Of a DNA stretch of 27,493 nt, positions 1 to 9,900 are shown piece by piece. The position numbers and the translations under genes were made by a program. Every line of letters begins with the position of its first letter. Position 1 is the first letter of the stretch. The DNA is from HGM04593 sp045612305 (GTDB lineage: Bacteria > Bacteroidota > Bacteroidia > Bacteroidales > Bacteroidaceae): positions 1 to 27,493 of the forward strand of contig JAZKYU010000011.1 of assembly GCA_045612305.1 (NCBI GenBank), written 5' to 3'. Under the pieces are notes generated by a model. That model had not been told where the DNA came from, made no database searches, and was given only the letters and a program-made list of their open reading frames with translations.

Positions 1-224
1 CAATATAACTCGTTCGTCGGTCACTTGCCGCGTGTCTCTTTCTCGCATTTACAGGGTGCTGCGCAACTCGTTCAGTTATCCGCGCTACGCACGTATAACT
101 ACACACTCAAACAATGCTCGCACTTTTTCCTATAAATGCTCGGATACGCGCTGTAATCTTAACGGTGCTGCAGTTTTTTTAATTACTCTTACAATGTTGT
201 GGACATTGCGCAAGTAGTTCTGTG
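1..224. other. Intergenic stretch, no gene recognised
   Basis: I see no convincing coding region here. The short open frames are out of context and resemble nothing I recognise. The 9-base string aactcgttc occurs at about 7 and again at about 65, and aatgctcg occurs at about 112 and 135. These are short and may be chance. The stretch lies downstream of the GH109-like gene on the minus strand, and I could not find a clean intrinsic terminator for that gene here. Confidence 0.5.
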
Positions 225-1439
225 TCAGGAAAAGATTGTGCTGTCATTGTTCTGCCACTTGCCACGGGTGAAGTCGGGGATTTCTACGGGGGTGCCGCCA
301 TTGCGGGCCGAAGTATCGGTGAGCTCCACGAGGCTGCTCCACAGTACCGCGTCGTATACGTTCATATCGAGAGGAAGCCCGTTGCGCAGGCAGTGTATGA
401 GGCGGCTGTCCATAGCATAGTCTATCCAACGACGGCCACAAAGTTCCTCGCCACGCTCTTTGTATTGTGCAACGAAGGGGTGGCGGTGCTTTTCCATAAT
501 CTCGAGGCTTGCATCGCCTGTGATGGTGGTGTCGCTGTCGGGGGCGAAGGCAAAGTGTGGCAGAGGGTATTTTTGTGCAAAGCCTTCGGTGCCACTCACA
601 AGGAAGGAACGGCTGTAGGGGCGTGGCAGGGTTATGCAGTGCTGAACAACTATTGTTTTTCCCTTTTCGGTGGTTATTATAGAGCTGTTCATATTGCCTT
701 GCAGGGTGCCGTCGGTTATGTTTTTCGATGAGCAAGAGACTATGCTCTTCATCCTGTCTCCGCGGTTTATGCCCATAGCAAGAGCAACAGGCCCCAGCCC
801 GTGTGTGGGGTAGGGGTTGCCCACGTGGGTGTTCATAAACTCAACCTGCCAGTTGTTCCATCGACGGCCACCCTCGTCGTTTGTGGCGATGCGCTCTCGC
901 AGGTCGTGCAGGTAGGAGCCCTCGGCGTGTATAATCTCGCCCATAATACCCTTTTGTGTCATATTGAGCACGCATAGCTCAAACTCGTCGTAACAGCAGT
1001 TTTCGAGCATTATAAAGTGTCGGCGAGTGTTCTCGGCGGTGTCGACTATGCGCCAGCAGTCGGCTATGGTGGTTGCGGCAGGGACTTCGGTTGCAACGTG
1101 CTTGCCTTGTTGCATAGCATAGATGGCTATGTCGGCGTGGCTTGCCCAGTCGGTGCAGATGTATACAAGGTCTATAGAGGGTATGCGGCAGAGTTCTTTC
1201 CACCCGTCGGCTGTGCCGAAACTATGGGGCGCGTTGCCACCGTGCTCTGCGATGATGTTTTTTACATCTTCTATGTTTTCGGGGACAAGGTCGCAGATTG
1301 CGGCTATTTCGCAACCCTCGATGTGCATAAAGCGTTTTACGGCGCGTTTTGCTCTCACGCCCAGCCCTATGATGCCTATGCGCACCGTCTCTATGGGCGC
1401 GCAACTAAGGTTGGCTATGTTTATGCTATCCTTGTTCAT
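225..1439 (-). CDS. GH109-like Gfo/Idh/MocA family protein
   Basis: This 404-residue protein has an N-terminal NAD-binding Rossmann fold (GIIGLGVRA at residues 22-30), the Gfo/Idh/MocA EVPAA motif near residue 118, and a C-terminal dehydrogenase-like domain. The strings MLENCCYDEFELCVLNM (about 144-160), HDLR (about 178) and YPTHGLGP (210-217) are typical of glycoside hydrolase family 109. Known members of that family cleave alpha-N-acetylgalactosamine by an NAD-dependent redox mechanism. The N-terminus has neither the Tat nor the lipoprotein signal common in characterised GH109 enzymes, so this copy is probably cytoplasmic. It ends in TGA at 225-227. A promoter-like element lies just upstream at 1457-1489, and CstA lies 81 bases upstream on the same strand. 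An ordinary sugar dehydrogenase is possible, but the NCCY and YPTHGLG motifs favour GH109. Confidence 0.85.
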   Translation of the reverse strand: MNKDSINIANLSCAPIETVRIGIIGLGVRAKRAVKRFMHIEGCEIAAICDLVPENIEDVKNIIAEHGGNAPHSFGTADGWKELCRIPSIDLVYICTDWASHADIAIYAMQQGKHVATEVPAATTIADCWRIVDTAENTRRHFIMLENCCYDEFELCVLNMTQKGIMGEIIHAEGSYLHDLRERIATNDEGGRRWNNWQVEFMNTHVGNPYPTHGLGPVALAMGINRGDRMKSIVSCSSKNITDGTLQGNMNSSIITTEKGKTIVVQHCITLPRPYSRSFLVSGTEGFAQKYPLPHFAFAPDSDTTITGDASLEIMEKHRHPFVAQYKERGEELCGRRWIDYAMDSRLIHCLRNGLPLDMNVYDAVLWSSLVELTDTSARNGGTPVEIPDFTRGKWQNNDSTIFS

Positions 1440-1456
1440 CGTTTTTTATTCCTTGC

Positions 1457-1489
1457 CGAAGATAAATAAAAATCTTCTTCTCTTGCAAA
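1457..1489 (-). promoter_or_regulatory. Bacteroidota-type promoter for the GH109-like gene
   Basis: Read on the minus strand there is TTTG, a 21-base spacer, then TATCTTCG, 17 bases before the ATG. This matches the -33 TTTG / -7 TAnnTTTG layout with one change (T to C) in the -7 box. A second, perfect -7 box, TAATTTTG, overlaps the -33 (1486-1493) and could be used instead. Confidence 0.5.
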
Positions 1490-1520
1490 ATTACGGTTTG
1501 TTTTTCTCTTTTTTAACAGC

Positions 1521-2990
1521 TCACGCCTCTTTTTTGTCTTTTTTCATCTTTATGAGAGCAACAACAAGTATCGCCGCGGTTACAACGCCACCCAAGATGT
1601 AGGCTTGCGTTCTGTTCTCCATCCCGGCCATTATAGGTGATATGAAGATGTAAGAGGCGCAGACATACGTCATAAACAGCGCAGGAACAAGCCCTATGAG
1701 CACCGGCTTTTTATGCTTTGCCAAGTAGATGGTGATGCACCACAGAGTTATGCAGGAGAGTGTTTGATTCATCCACGCAAAGTAACTCCATATAGTTTGG
1801 AAGGGGAGGGCAAAGATAATGAGCAGGCCTATAACAAAGAGCGGTATAGAAACGTAGATGCGCTTCATAAGCCCATCTTGAGGAATCTTGAACATATCGG
1901 CAACAATGAGACGTGCCGAACGGAAGGCTGTGTCGCCCGATGTGATGGCGCAAGCAATAACACCCACAACCACAAACACTGCGATGATGCTGCCAAGTGT
2001 CTCCTCCGATATAATATTTACCAAGCGGGCTGCGCTACCGCCATACTCGGCTATCGCTTTGTTGAGCCCCTCGACACCACCCCAGAAGGCCATACCGATA
2101 GCAGCCCAAATGAGTGCGATGATACTCTCGGCTATCATAGCGCCGTAGAATATGGAGCGACTTTGTTTTTCGTTGGTCATACATCGTGCCATCATGGGCG
2201 ACTGTGTTGCGTGGAAACCCGATATCGCACCGCAGGCGATGGTGGTAAAGAGCATGGGCACTATGGGGAAATTACGAGCATCGGCTATGCAGTTTTTGAG
2301 CGATGTGAGCTCGGGTATAGTGTACCTGCTGCTCTCGAAGAGTAGTACATAGAGTATACCCACAGCCATAATGAGTAGTGCCAAACCAAAGATGGGGTAG
2401 AAGCGTCCAATAATCTTGTCTATGGGTAGTATGGTTGCCAGAATGTAGTATATGAGTATAGCTATGAGTACAACAAACACCTCGATGCTCATATTGACCG
2501 AAAGTGGAATTTCGAGTGAGGGGAGGGAAATGTTTGCCGCGATAAGTTCTGCGGGTTGCGACATAAACACAGCGCCTACAAGCACCATAAGCAGCACCGA
2601 TGCTATGCGCATAAACATTCTTGAGCTCTTGCCCATATATTTACCTATAATCTCGGGGAGGCTCTCGCCGTTGTTCTTCAGTGATATTACACCTGCTACA
2701 AAGTCGTGCATAGCTCCCATAAAAATTCCGCCCAGGGTTATCCATAGGAAGGCTACGGGGCCGTATGCCGCGCCAAGAAGAGCACCAAAGATGGGGCCTA
2801 GGCCGGCGATGTTCAGAAGTTGTATGAGAAAAATTTTCCATCGTGGCATAGGCATATAGTCTACACCATCGTGGAGGGTTTTAGATGGTACGGGGTTTTT
2901 TGAGTCGATGTCGCAGACTCTTTCAAGGTATCTGCCGTATGTAAAGTATGCTGCAATGAGTGCTGCAAGGCAGGTTAAGAATGTTATCAT
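1521..2990 (-). CDS. cstA: CstA-family inner-membrane transporter
   Basis: This 489-residue protein is almost entirely hydrophobic helices and belongs to the carbon starvation protein A family, which imports peptides or pyruvate in studied bacteria. Typical family strings are visible: YGRYLER near the N-terminus, DGVDYMPMPRWKIF (about 42-55), NIAGLGPIFGALLGAAYG (about 60-77) and HDFVAGVISLKNNGESLP (about 94-111), plus a central GFHATQSPMMARC. E. coli CstA is about 700 residues. The short form seen here lacks the long C-terminal extension and ends in a Lys-rich cytoplasmic tail. A perfect -7 box (TAATTTTG) lies 35 bases upstream of the start. The gene is separated by 74 bases from the large Sel1 protein gene upstream on the same strand, so it may be transcribed alone. 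The substrate cannot be read from the sequence. Confidence 0.93.
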   Translation of the reverse strand: MITFLTCLAALIAAYFTYGRYLERVCDIDSKNPVPSKTLHDGVDYMPMPRWKIFLIQLLNIAGLGPIFGALLGAAYGPVAFLWITLGGIFMGAMHDFVAGVISLKNNGESLPEIIGKYMGKSSRMFMRIASVLLMVLVGAVFMSQPAELIAANISLPSLEIPLSVNMSIEVFVVLIAILIYYILATILPIDKIIGRFYPIFGLALLIMAVGILYVLLFESSRYTIPELTSLKNCIADARNFPIVPMLFTTIACGAISGFHATQSPMMARCMTNEKQSRSIFYGAMIAESIIALIWAAIGMAFWGGVEGLNKAIAEYGGSAARLVNIISEETLGSIIAVFVVVGVIACAITSGDTAFRSARLIVADMFKIPQDGLMKRIYVSIPLFVIGLLIIFALPFQTIWSYFAWMNQTLSCITLWCITIYLAKHKKPVLIGLVPALFMTYVCASYIFISPIMAGMENRTQAYILGGVVTAAILVVALIKMKKDKKEA

Positions 2991-3025
2991 AGTTTTTGTT
3001 TATTTATTTGTTATTTATGCTGGCG

Positions 3026-3033
3026 CAAAATTA
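3026..3033 (-). promoter_or_regulatory. -7 promoter element of cstA
   Basis: On the minus strand this reads TAATTTTG, a perfect match to TAnnTTTG, 35 bases before the cstA start codon. No good TTTG lies at the expected -33 distance; the region upstream is only T-rich. Confidence 0.45.
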
Positions 3034-3064
3034 TTTTGTTTTTCTGTATAAAAACGTTTTGATG

Positions 3065-6000
3065 TTATAAATTTTTCAAAATTTCGGCAGCTTCTTTGTT
3101 CCCGGCGTCGGCTGCGGTGCGGTAGAGGTCTTTTGCAAGTTTTTTGTTGCGTTTTACGCCCTGACCGTTGTTGTAACAGTCGGCCATGCGCTTGGTGCCT
3201 TCGTGGCGGCCTGCTAGTGAGAGGGCGCGGGCTTGGTTGTAGGCCTCGGTGTAGTTACCTGCAGCATACTCGTACTCCATAATGTATATTTGTGCGTCGG
3301 GAACACCCTTGTCGGCTGCTATGCGCAGGCACTCAAGCGCATCGCCCACGCCTTCGGCTTTTTGCGCATCGGGGTACTCTTTTATGTACATAGCATACTC
3401 GTACAATCCTTCGGGCATGCCGCTTTGAGCAACTTTTATCATAAGGTTGTTGGCCTCGCGGAGTTCTTCGTCGCCTCCCTTGTTTATGAGGTATTTTGCT
3501 ATGCTGGCCATAGCGCGGGGCTCGCTGTTCTTGCTTGCGCGCAGCATCCAGGTGTGGGCAAGGGCTTCGTTGGGGGTGCAGCCTATGCCGTTGCGGTAGA
3601 TGATGGCAAGCTCGTACTGGCTTGTGGCATCGCCCTCTTTTGCTGCGTCTTCGTAGTATTTTTTTGCATACCCGAGGTTTTTTGTAACTCCTGTGCCGTC
3701 GATGTAACACTGTGCTATGTGTCGGTAGGCAGGTGTGTAGCCATACTTCGCAAGCTCCACCCACAACATTATGGCGTTGCGGTAACGTTTTTGCTTGTAG
3801 TGTATGAGTGCAAAGTTGTTCTGTTTTTCGCAGGCCTTCTCAACCTCGGGGTCCAAGGGGGTGCTTGTGTAGCTATCTTCTTCCTTCTTGGCCTCCTCGT
3901 CGTGCTTGGTTGTTACTGCGGTTTTGGGGCTTATGCGTGTTGTGGTTACGTGGTCGTTGCTGTAGAAGGTTTGCCCATCGCGGCCTGCAATTTCCACGTT
4001 TATGTTGTTGCAAACGCTGCTGTTGTATAGCTCTATCTGTAGCGTGCCGTCGGCGCTGGGTTGCAATGAGGGGCTCCACAGCAGGGTGCGGCGGTAATCT
4101 TTTCTTTCGGTGGGCTTGGCGTGGCTGTAGTCGGGGGAGTAGAATTTTTTACTTTCGTTGTAGCCTTGTATGCTGGTGTAGCGCATGGTGCCGTTGCTGT
4201 TGGCAAGGTCGGGGATGATACCTTTTCTAGAGCTTGTCTCCTCCTCGGTATAGGGGATGAAACAAGCTACATAGTTGGGGTTCTTGGGGTATGAAATTCC
4301 GGTTCCTAGGCCGGTGTTTAATTGAGCGTGAAATGTTTCGTAGCTGGGGAAACCATCGATGCCCGGTGTGGTCGATACATGGTGTCGCGAGTAGAAACCC
4401 ATATAGAAGTTTTGCAAGGGGTAGTATGTGTCGAGTCTCTTTCCTTTTGGTACCCAAAAGTTTGAGGTGTTCTCAAATTGCTCGCGCGTCTTTTCATCGC
4501 TGCGTATTACAAACTCCTTAAAGTTCATCATCTTCTCGGCGTCGGCTTTTCCGTGCAAATACTCGTTGTCGGGGCGGGGCGTGCTATTTGAGTCGTACTC
4601 TCCTGCCACCACCATAAGGTATACCCAGTAGGCCCAGTTGTAGTTGTGGCGGTGCATTGCACTGCTCACTACATCGGCGGCATTGAGTGAGTAACGATGT
4701 TCTTCTTTTGCACTTAAATTTGGTATAGGGTCATCTTTACCGCCGTAACGTACATTACCTATATACATTACTTGGTCCTTTTCTAGGATATTGCCACCGT
4801 TGAGGATACCCGACGGCGAGTTTACGATATTAAAATCTATGGGCTTATCATTTTTATTGGCCTCTTCGTAGAGTTGTTCCAGGAGTTCTTTTTCTTGCAA
4901 TAGGTAGACGCCGTCTTTGTAGCTTTCAAACTCCCTTAGGTATGTGACATCTTGGGCATACTCCCACTCGTCGAGAAAGTCGAAGCGCATCTCGCTGTGT
5001 GGGGGGCGTGACAGGTAACTCTCTTTTGCCTTGCCCACAATCTCGACCGAGGAGAGCATATAGGCAAAGGGGTTTATCTGCACGAGGCTGTCGAGCCTCT
5101 CTTTTTCTTTTGTGTCGAGGGGCTTGCCGGTGTTGCGCTCCCAATAGTCGTAGAGACGGAACGAGGGCGAATAGTAGCGGTCGAGAGCGAAGGTGTATTT
5201 TATGTTGTCGTTCTGTCTTAATATTGTTTGAGGGCTGAGGGCTGCTATCCTCTTGCCAAAGAAGTCTTCTGTCTCTATGATAAATTCTCCCAAGCTGTCG
5301 GTGCGGAAGGTGTTTGTTATAATGTTCTCGTCGTACGCGATGTCGAAACGGGTGAGGTTGTCTTTTTGTGGTATGAGGTCTATTTTTGTCTCTTTACCAA
5401 ATTTAAAGCTACTCTTGTTTTTGCGGTAGAATACTCCTTTGAGTGTTATGCCACGCTCTATGGGTTGCAGGTGTTGACGGGTGGCTCTTGTGAGTTCTTC
5501 CCAGTCGTATGCTGTCCAGCCGTTGGTGAGCATCACAAGGTCGAGGTGAGCTTTGCGGTTTTGGTTTTGGGGGTCGAAGTACTGTGCCGCGTCGGGTATG
5601 TAGCCCTTAATCTCGGAGCCGAGCAGGAGGTAGCTGTACATATTGTAGCTCCACGAGGTTGTAACCTTGCCGGCAGCATCGCTCACTGCGATGCTGAGGT
5701 TGGCCGACGCGGGTATGGGCTTGCCGTCCTCGCGTTTTACATCGATTATTATTCTTTCGTGGGGCGAAAATTGCACTTCCTCTAACTTGTAGTTGTTGCT
5801 TTCGATGTTGAGCTTGACTGTGTTGCGGTCGTTTTTTTGCAGGGTGTCGTGCATCACAAAGAAACAGCGTTCGGCAAGGGGTATACTGCCGCTGAAGACT
5901 ATAGCTTTGTTCACACCTTCGGGTAGATCGTCGAGAGGGAGAGTGAAGTTTTTTTCTTTTTCTGTATCGCCTATCTTTTTGTAGTAACCTATGGCACCAC

Positions 6001-6916
6001 GGTAGAGTATACCGAAGGCGATGTCCTTAATTGTGTCGTTCTTGGTGATGTTGCTTTTTATGTCGAAGGTTATCTCATCGTTGCTTTGAGTTGTCGATAT
6101 GACTACGCCCTCGTCCTGAACTTGTGGCAGGGCAAATATGTACTCTTTTGTCTTGTTTTTCTTGTTTACGATGCTTGTTTTTGCCCAGTATTTTACCCCG
6201 CTTTTGGGTGTAAGGGAGAATAGTCCCTTGCCCATATGTTCGGGTGTAGTGGTGAGCAGGGTGCTGTCTCCTTCGTATATGGTTATTGTATTCTCTATGG
6301 GCTCGCTGTCGGTGCCACGTAGTTCGTAGGCTACGGTGCTTGTGAGGCCTGCGACCAGGTTTCCACCCTCGGGGTAGAAGGTAAGGCTGGGCTCGCTTGT
6401 CTCTTGGCTTATCCACTGCCCGTTGCGTGCGAAACCTCGCTTGCGGTCGAGCATATTTTTAAAATCCCAATTGTCGCCGTTAACCTTGTCGAAGATGGGG
6501 AACACACGGCTGAAGATAGCCTCTTTACCCCAATTGAGCATATAACGGGTGTAGGCACGCACCTCGTAGTATCCCGATAGCAACAAGGGTTTCAGCTCAA
6601 AATCTCCGTTGCAGCAACCGTTGTCGTCGAGCTTGTATTTTTTTGTCTCCACAACATAGCCCTCGGGCGCTACAAGCTCTACATAGAGAACTTTGCTTGG
6701 TGTTGTTGTGCGGTCGTTGTTGCCGTAGCTCACATATGCTTTGAACCACATAGTCTCGCCCAAATAGTATGCGCTGTTGTCGAAGTGCAGGTAGACACGT
6801 TCTTGCTGTATGGTGTGCCCCATCTGCATAGCGCGGCGTGCCGCTTCGTCGTTGTTGGTTTGTGCGGCAAGTGTTATGGGAACAAAAAGGAGTAAAAGGG
6901 CGAGGAGAGTCTTCAT
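3065..6916 (-). CDS. Secreted macroglobulin-like protein with C-terminal Sel1 repeats
   Basis: This 1283-residue protein starts with a clear signal peptide (MKTLLALLLLFVPITLAAQ). The first few hundred residues resemble macroglobulin-like beta domains of the MG2 kind found in large Bacteroidota envelope proteins: the string ERVYLHFDNSAYYLGETMWF (39-58) and the following beta-rich blocks are typical. The middle (about 400-1000) is beta-rich with a VEIVGK string near 640 that resembles linkers before TonB plug-like segments. From about residue 1028 to the end the protein changes to helical Sel1-like (tetratricopeptide-like) repeats: CYIDGTGVTKNLGYAKKYYE, IYRNGIGCTPNEALAHTWML and CYNNGQGVKRNKKLAKDLYR. 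It sits 71 bases downstream of the GH2 gene on the same strand, so co-transcription is likely, with a strong hairpin in the gap. It is probably periplasmic or outer-membrane associated. The function is unknown; a protein-interaction or protease-trap-like role is inference. Confidence 0.8.
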   Translation of the reverse strand: MKTLLALLLLFVPITLAAQTNNDEAARRAMQMGHTIQQERVYLHFDNSAYYLGETMWFKAYVSYGNNDRTTTPSKVLYVELVAPEGYVVETKKYKLDDNGCCNGDFELKPLLLSGYYEVRAYTRYMLNWGKEAIFSRVFPIFDKVNGDNWDFKNMLDRKRGFARNGQWISQETSEPSLTFYPEGGNLVAGLTSTVAYELRGTDSEPIENTITIYEGDSTLLTTTPEHMGKGLFSLTPKSGVKYWAKTSIVNKKNKTKEYIFALPQVQDEGVVISTTQSNDEITFDIKSNITKNDTIKDIAFGILYRGAIGYYKKIGDTEKEKNFTLPLDDLPEGVNKAIVFSGSIPLAERCFFVMHDTLQKNDRNTVKLNIESNNYKLEEVQFSPHERIIIDVKREDGKPIPASANLSIAVSDAAGKVTTSWSYNMYSYLLLGSEIKGYIPDAAQYFDPQNQNRKAHLDLVMLTNGWTAYDWEELTRATRQHLQPIERGITLKGVFYRKNKSSFKFGKETKIDLIPQKDNLTRFDIAYDENIITNTFRTDSLGEFIIETEDFFGKRIAALSPQTILRQNDNIKYTFALDRYYSPSFRLYDYWERNTGKPLDTKEKERLDSLVQINPFAYMLSSVEIVGKAKESYLSRPPHSEMRFDFLDEWEYAQDVTYLREFESYKDGVYLLQEKELLEQLYEEANKNDKPIDFNIVNSPSGILNGGNILEKDQVMYIGNVRYGGKDDPIPNLSAKEEHRYSLNAADVVSSAMHRHNYNWAYWVYLMVVAGEYDSNSTPRPDNEYLHGKADAEKMMNFKEFVIRSDEKTREQFENTSNFWVPKGKRLDTYYPLQNFYMGFYSRHHVSTTPGIDGFPSYETFHAQLNTGLGTGISYPKNPNYVACFIPYTEEETSSRKGIIPDLANSNGTMRYTSIQGYNESKKFYSPDYSHAKPTERKDYRRTLLWSPSLQPSADGTLQIELYNSSVCNNINVEIAGRDGQTFYSNDHVTTTRISPKTAVTTKHDEEAKKEEDSYTSTPLDPEVEKACEKQNNFALIHYKQKRYRNAIMLWVELAKYGYTPAYRHIAQCYIDGTGVTKNLGYAKKYYEDAAKEGDATSQYELAIIYRNGIGCTPNEALAHTWMLRASKNSEPRAMASIAKYLINKGGDEELREANNLMIKVAQSGMPEGLYEYAMYIKEYPDAQKAEGVGDALECLRIAADKGVPDAQIYIMEYEYAAGNYTEAYNQARALSLAGRHEGTKRMADCYNNGQGVKRNKKLAKDLYRTAADAGNKEAAEILKNL

Positions 6917-6934
6917 AGGGGGTGTGCTTTTGAA

Positions 6935-6965
6935 TTAAGGTGCGCCAAAACTTGGCGCACCTTAA
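6935..6965 (-). repeat. 14-bp inverted repeat between GH2 and Sel1-protein genes
   Basis: A perfect 14-base stem (6935-6948 with 6952-6965) encloses a 3-base loop. No T-run follows on the minus strand, so it is not a classical intrinsic terminator. It could be an attenuator or an mRNA-stabilising hairpin at the 3' end of the GH2 message. Confidence 0.7.
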
Positions 6966-6987
6966 ACTATGTTCTTTGTTGTGTGTG

Positions 6988-9900
6988 TTACTTTACAGCG
7001 CTTATGCGTAGCTTGTAGCTCAAGGGCTGGTTGGGCACGCTGTAGATGGGCATTGTGCCTACATCGTGTCCGCACGATGCGTTACCTATACCTCGCATAA
7101 AGGCGTCGAGGTGGAGCACGGTGTAGGGGCGGGGTGTTAGCTCCCACATATGCTGTGTATCCATAAGGTCTTTGTCGGTAAATTGCAGTGCCGAGAAGTT
7201 TACTTTGCCCTCGGTTTCAATTTTTATACCCTCGCCCTTGTCGTTTGTGAGGGTGAGCTCGCGCAAGCCTTCGCGGTTGCCGGTACTCTGGGGTTTTACA
7301 TAGCGCTCGGGCATCTCGGCCACAGTGGTGTTGTAGCGTCCCACGGTTACGCCGTCGATGCGGTCGTTGCTGTTCTCCCAGGGGCCGTATGCATAGTATT
7401 CAATGTTTTTTAGTGTTGAGTCGATGCCACATACAAGGCCGGCACGGCGAAGCTCGCTTGTGTGGGGGATGAACTTGGCGTCTACATCTACGATACCTTG
7501 CGGGTAGATGGTGTAGTTAATCTCTGTGTCGCAGAGTGAGCCCTTGCGTGTAGTTTTCACAACGGTGTTGCCGTCGATGACCTCCACGGTGCAAGTACCT
7601 TTAGCTTCAAGCCCGTTAGAGGTGTTGTGGTAGCGGTCGTTCTCTATCCAGCGATGGTTGTCGAAGAGGAAGCCCTCGCCTTGTGCTATAACATCTTTGC
7701 CGTTGAAGGCAAGGTTTGTGAGGCGGCCGGTTTCGGGGTCGAAGGTTACCGAAACCTTGCTGTTGCCTATCTTAATTTCGTGCAAAGCAGATGTCTGCAT
7801 AAGGGCCTCGCCTGCGGGTGTAATTTGGGCAAGAGGAGCACGCTCGGTTATGGCATATTGTGCAAGTGCAACCTCGTGGCCGGCCTCGGCAAAGAGCTGT
7901 GCCTGGCGGTGAACGGCGCGTAGGTTGAGCATAAGCTCGTCGCCCGCTTTCTCGGCTTTTGCGATGTTTACCTTTGGTAATTTAATTGTGAGAGTTACCT
8001 CCCCACCTGTTGTGGCTGCGGGTAGCTTGGTCTTTTTGCCGCTCACAATTTTACCGTTCTTCACGCTTTCGTAAACGAGCATAAACTCGTCGAGGTTGGT
8101 GAAGTTATAGGTGTTCTTAACTTTGATAGTTGCTGTGTTCTTCTTTTTGTCGATGCTCACGAGTGAGAATTTGATAAACTGGTGTGCACCCTTAACCTCT
8201 TTGAGCTTAGCGCTCTCCTCGCGTGTTGCGGGGATAACACCGTTGCTGCAGAAGTTTCCTTGGTGAGGGCCGGGGTAGTCGTAACCTGTGTGCAAGCGGA
8301 AGATGCTGTCTTTAATCTCGTAGGGGTCGAAGATAGCTTGGTCCACCCAGTCCCAGATGCAACCGCCGATGCAAGAATTTGAGTTTTCAATGTGTTCCCA
8401 ATATTCGCGCAAGTTACCTATGGCGTTACCCATCGCGTGGGCATATTCACAGATAAACATAGGCTTGTCGAGGTTGTTGGTGTTTTGTTTCATCCACGCC
8501 TGGCCGGGGTACATCTTCGAATAAAAGTCGGAGAAGCGGCCACCACCGTAAGAGCCGTTGCTACGGGTGCCCTCGTAGTGTACGGGGCGGTCGTCGAGTC
8601 GTTTTGCTGCGTCGTAGCAGGGGCCGAAGTTGTTACCGTTGCCGGCTTCGTTACCAAGGCTCCACATAACTACAGAGGGGTGGTTGCGGTCGCGCAACAC
8701 CATACGGTCGATGCGGTCGACAAAGGCGGGTATCCACGACTCGCGGTCCGATATACTTTGGTTGGCGTGGTCCTCGAGATCGGCCTCGTCGCAGCAGTAG
8801 AGTCCGTAGTAGTCGAACATAGCGTACATACGTGCGGGGTTGGGGTAGTGGCTTGTGCGTATGGTGTTTATGTTGTTTTGTTTCATCAACAGCACATCCT
8901 GGAGCATAGACTCTGTGGTTACGGCACGGCCGTAGAGGGGGTGTGTATCGTGGCGGTTTACTCCTTTGAAGAATACTCTCTCGCCGTTTATGTAGACGAT
9001 AGAGTTTTTAATCTCAATATCGCGGAAACCATATTTTGTTGAGAAGGCCATCTCCTCGGCTCCCTTTTCGTTCATCTGCACCACGCGTAGGGTGTAGAGG
9101 TTGGGCTTTTCGGCACTCCAGAGGAGTATATTCTTAACATCGAGTGTGGCTGTTATCTGGGGTGCTGCAATCTTGGCTTTCATAGCTTGGCGCACGGTAT
9201 CGATAGCTACAAGCTTGCCCTCGGGGTTGTAGAGGGCTACTTTAATCTGCTTGCCTTCGGCCTCAAAGTCGCGGTTGTCGATAGTGAGCTGCACGTTTAG
9301 TGTAGCGTTTTTGCGGTCGGCGTCGAGGGTGCTTGTAAGGTAGTGGTCGCGCACTGCTGCTTTGGGCACGTTGTAGAGGTATACATCGCGGAAGATACCG
9401 CTCATACGGAACATATCCTGGCACTCGAGATAAGAGCCGTCGCTCCAGCGGAACACCTGCACGGCGAGCTTGTTGTCACCTTTTTTCAGGAATTTTGTTA
9501 TGTCGAACTCTGTAACGTTATTAGCGCCTTGTGTGTAGCCCACATACTCGCCGTTGAGCCACACGAAGGCTGCAGAGTATATACCGCCAAAGTGTATGAA
9601 GGTGCGGCGGCCGTCCCAGCTTTCGGGAACATCGAAGGTGCGCACATACGAGCCTACGGGGTTTATACCGTAGTTCTTGCCGCCGTCGTTGTAGCCGGGG
9701 CGTGCCTTGATGAAGGGAGGTGTGTTAGAGTGGGGGTACTCTACGTTATTGTAGATGGGGCGGTCGTATCCGTGCATCTCCCAGTTTGAGGGTACGGGTA
9801 TCTCGTCCCACGCATCTACGTTGTAACCCTCCTCAAAGAAGTCTGTGGGGCGCTGCGAAGGCTCGGGAACGAGGTTGAATTTCCAAGTTCCGTTGAGGCT

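Noticed and set aside
1..200. Possible link between the window's first and last bases through gcgcagcac-like strings
   Set aside because: Only about nine bases match, which is too short to call a repeat.
3233..4030. 265-residue open frame on the plus strand
   Set aside because: It is antisense to the Sel1-repeat end of the large minus-strand gene, and its Val/Cys/Gly-rich make-up is that of a shadow frame.
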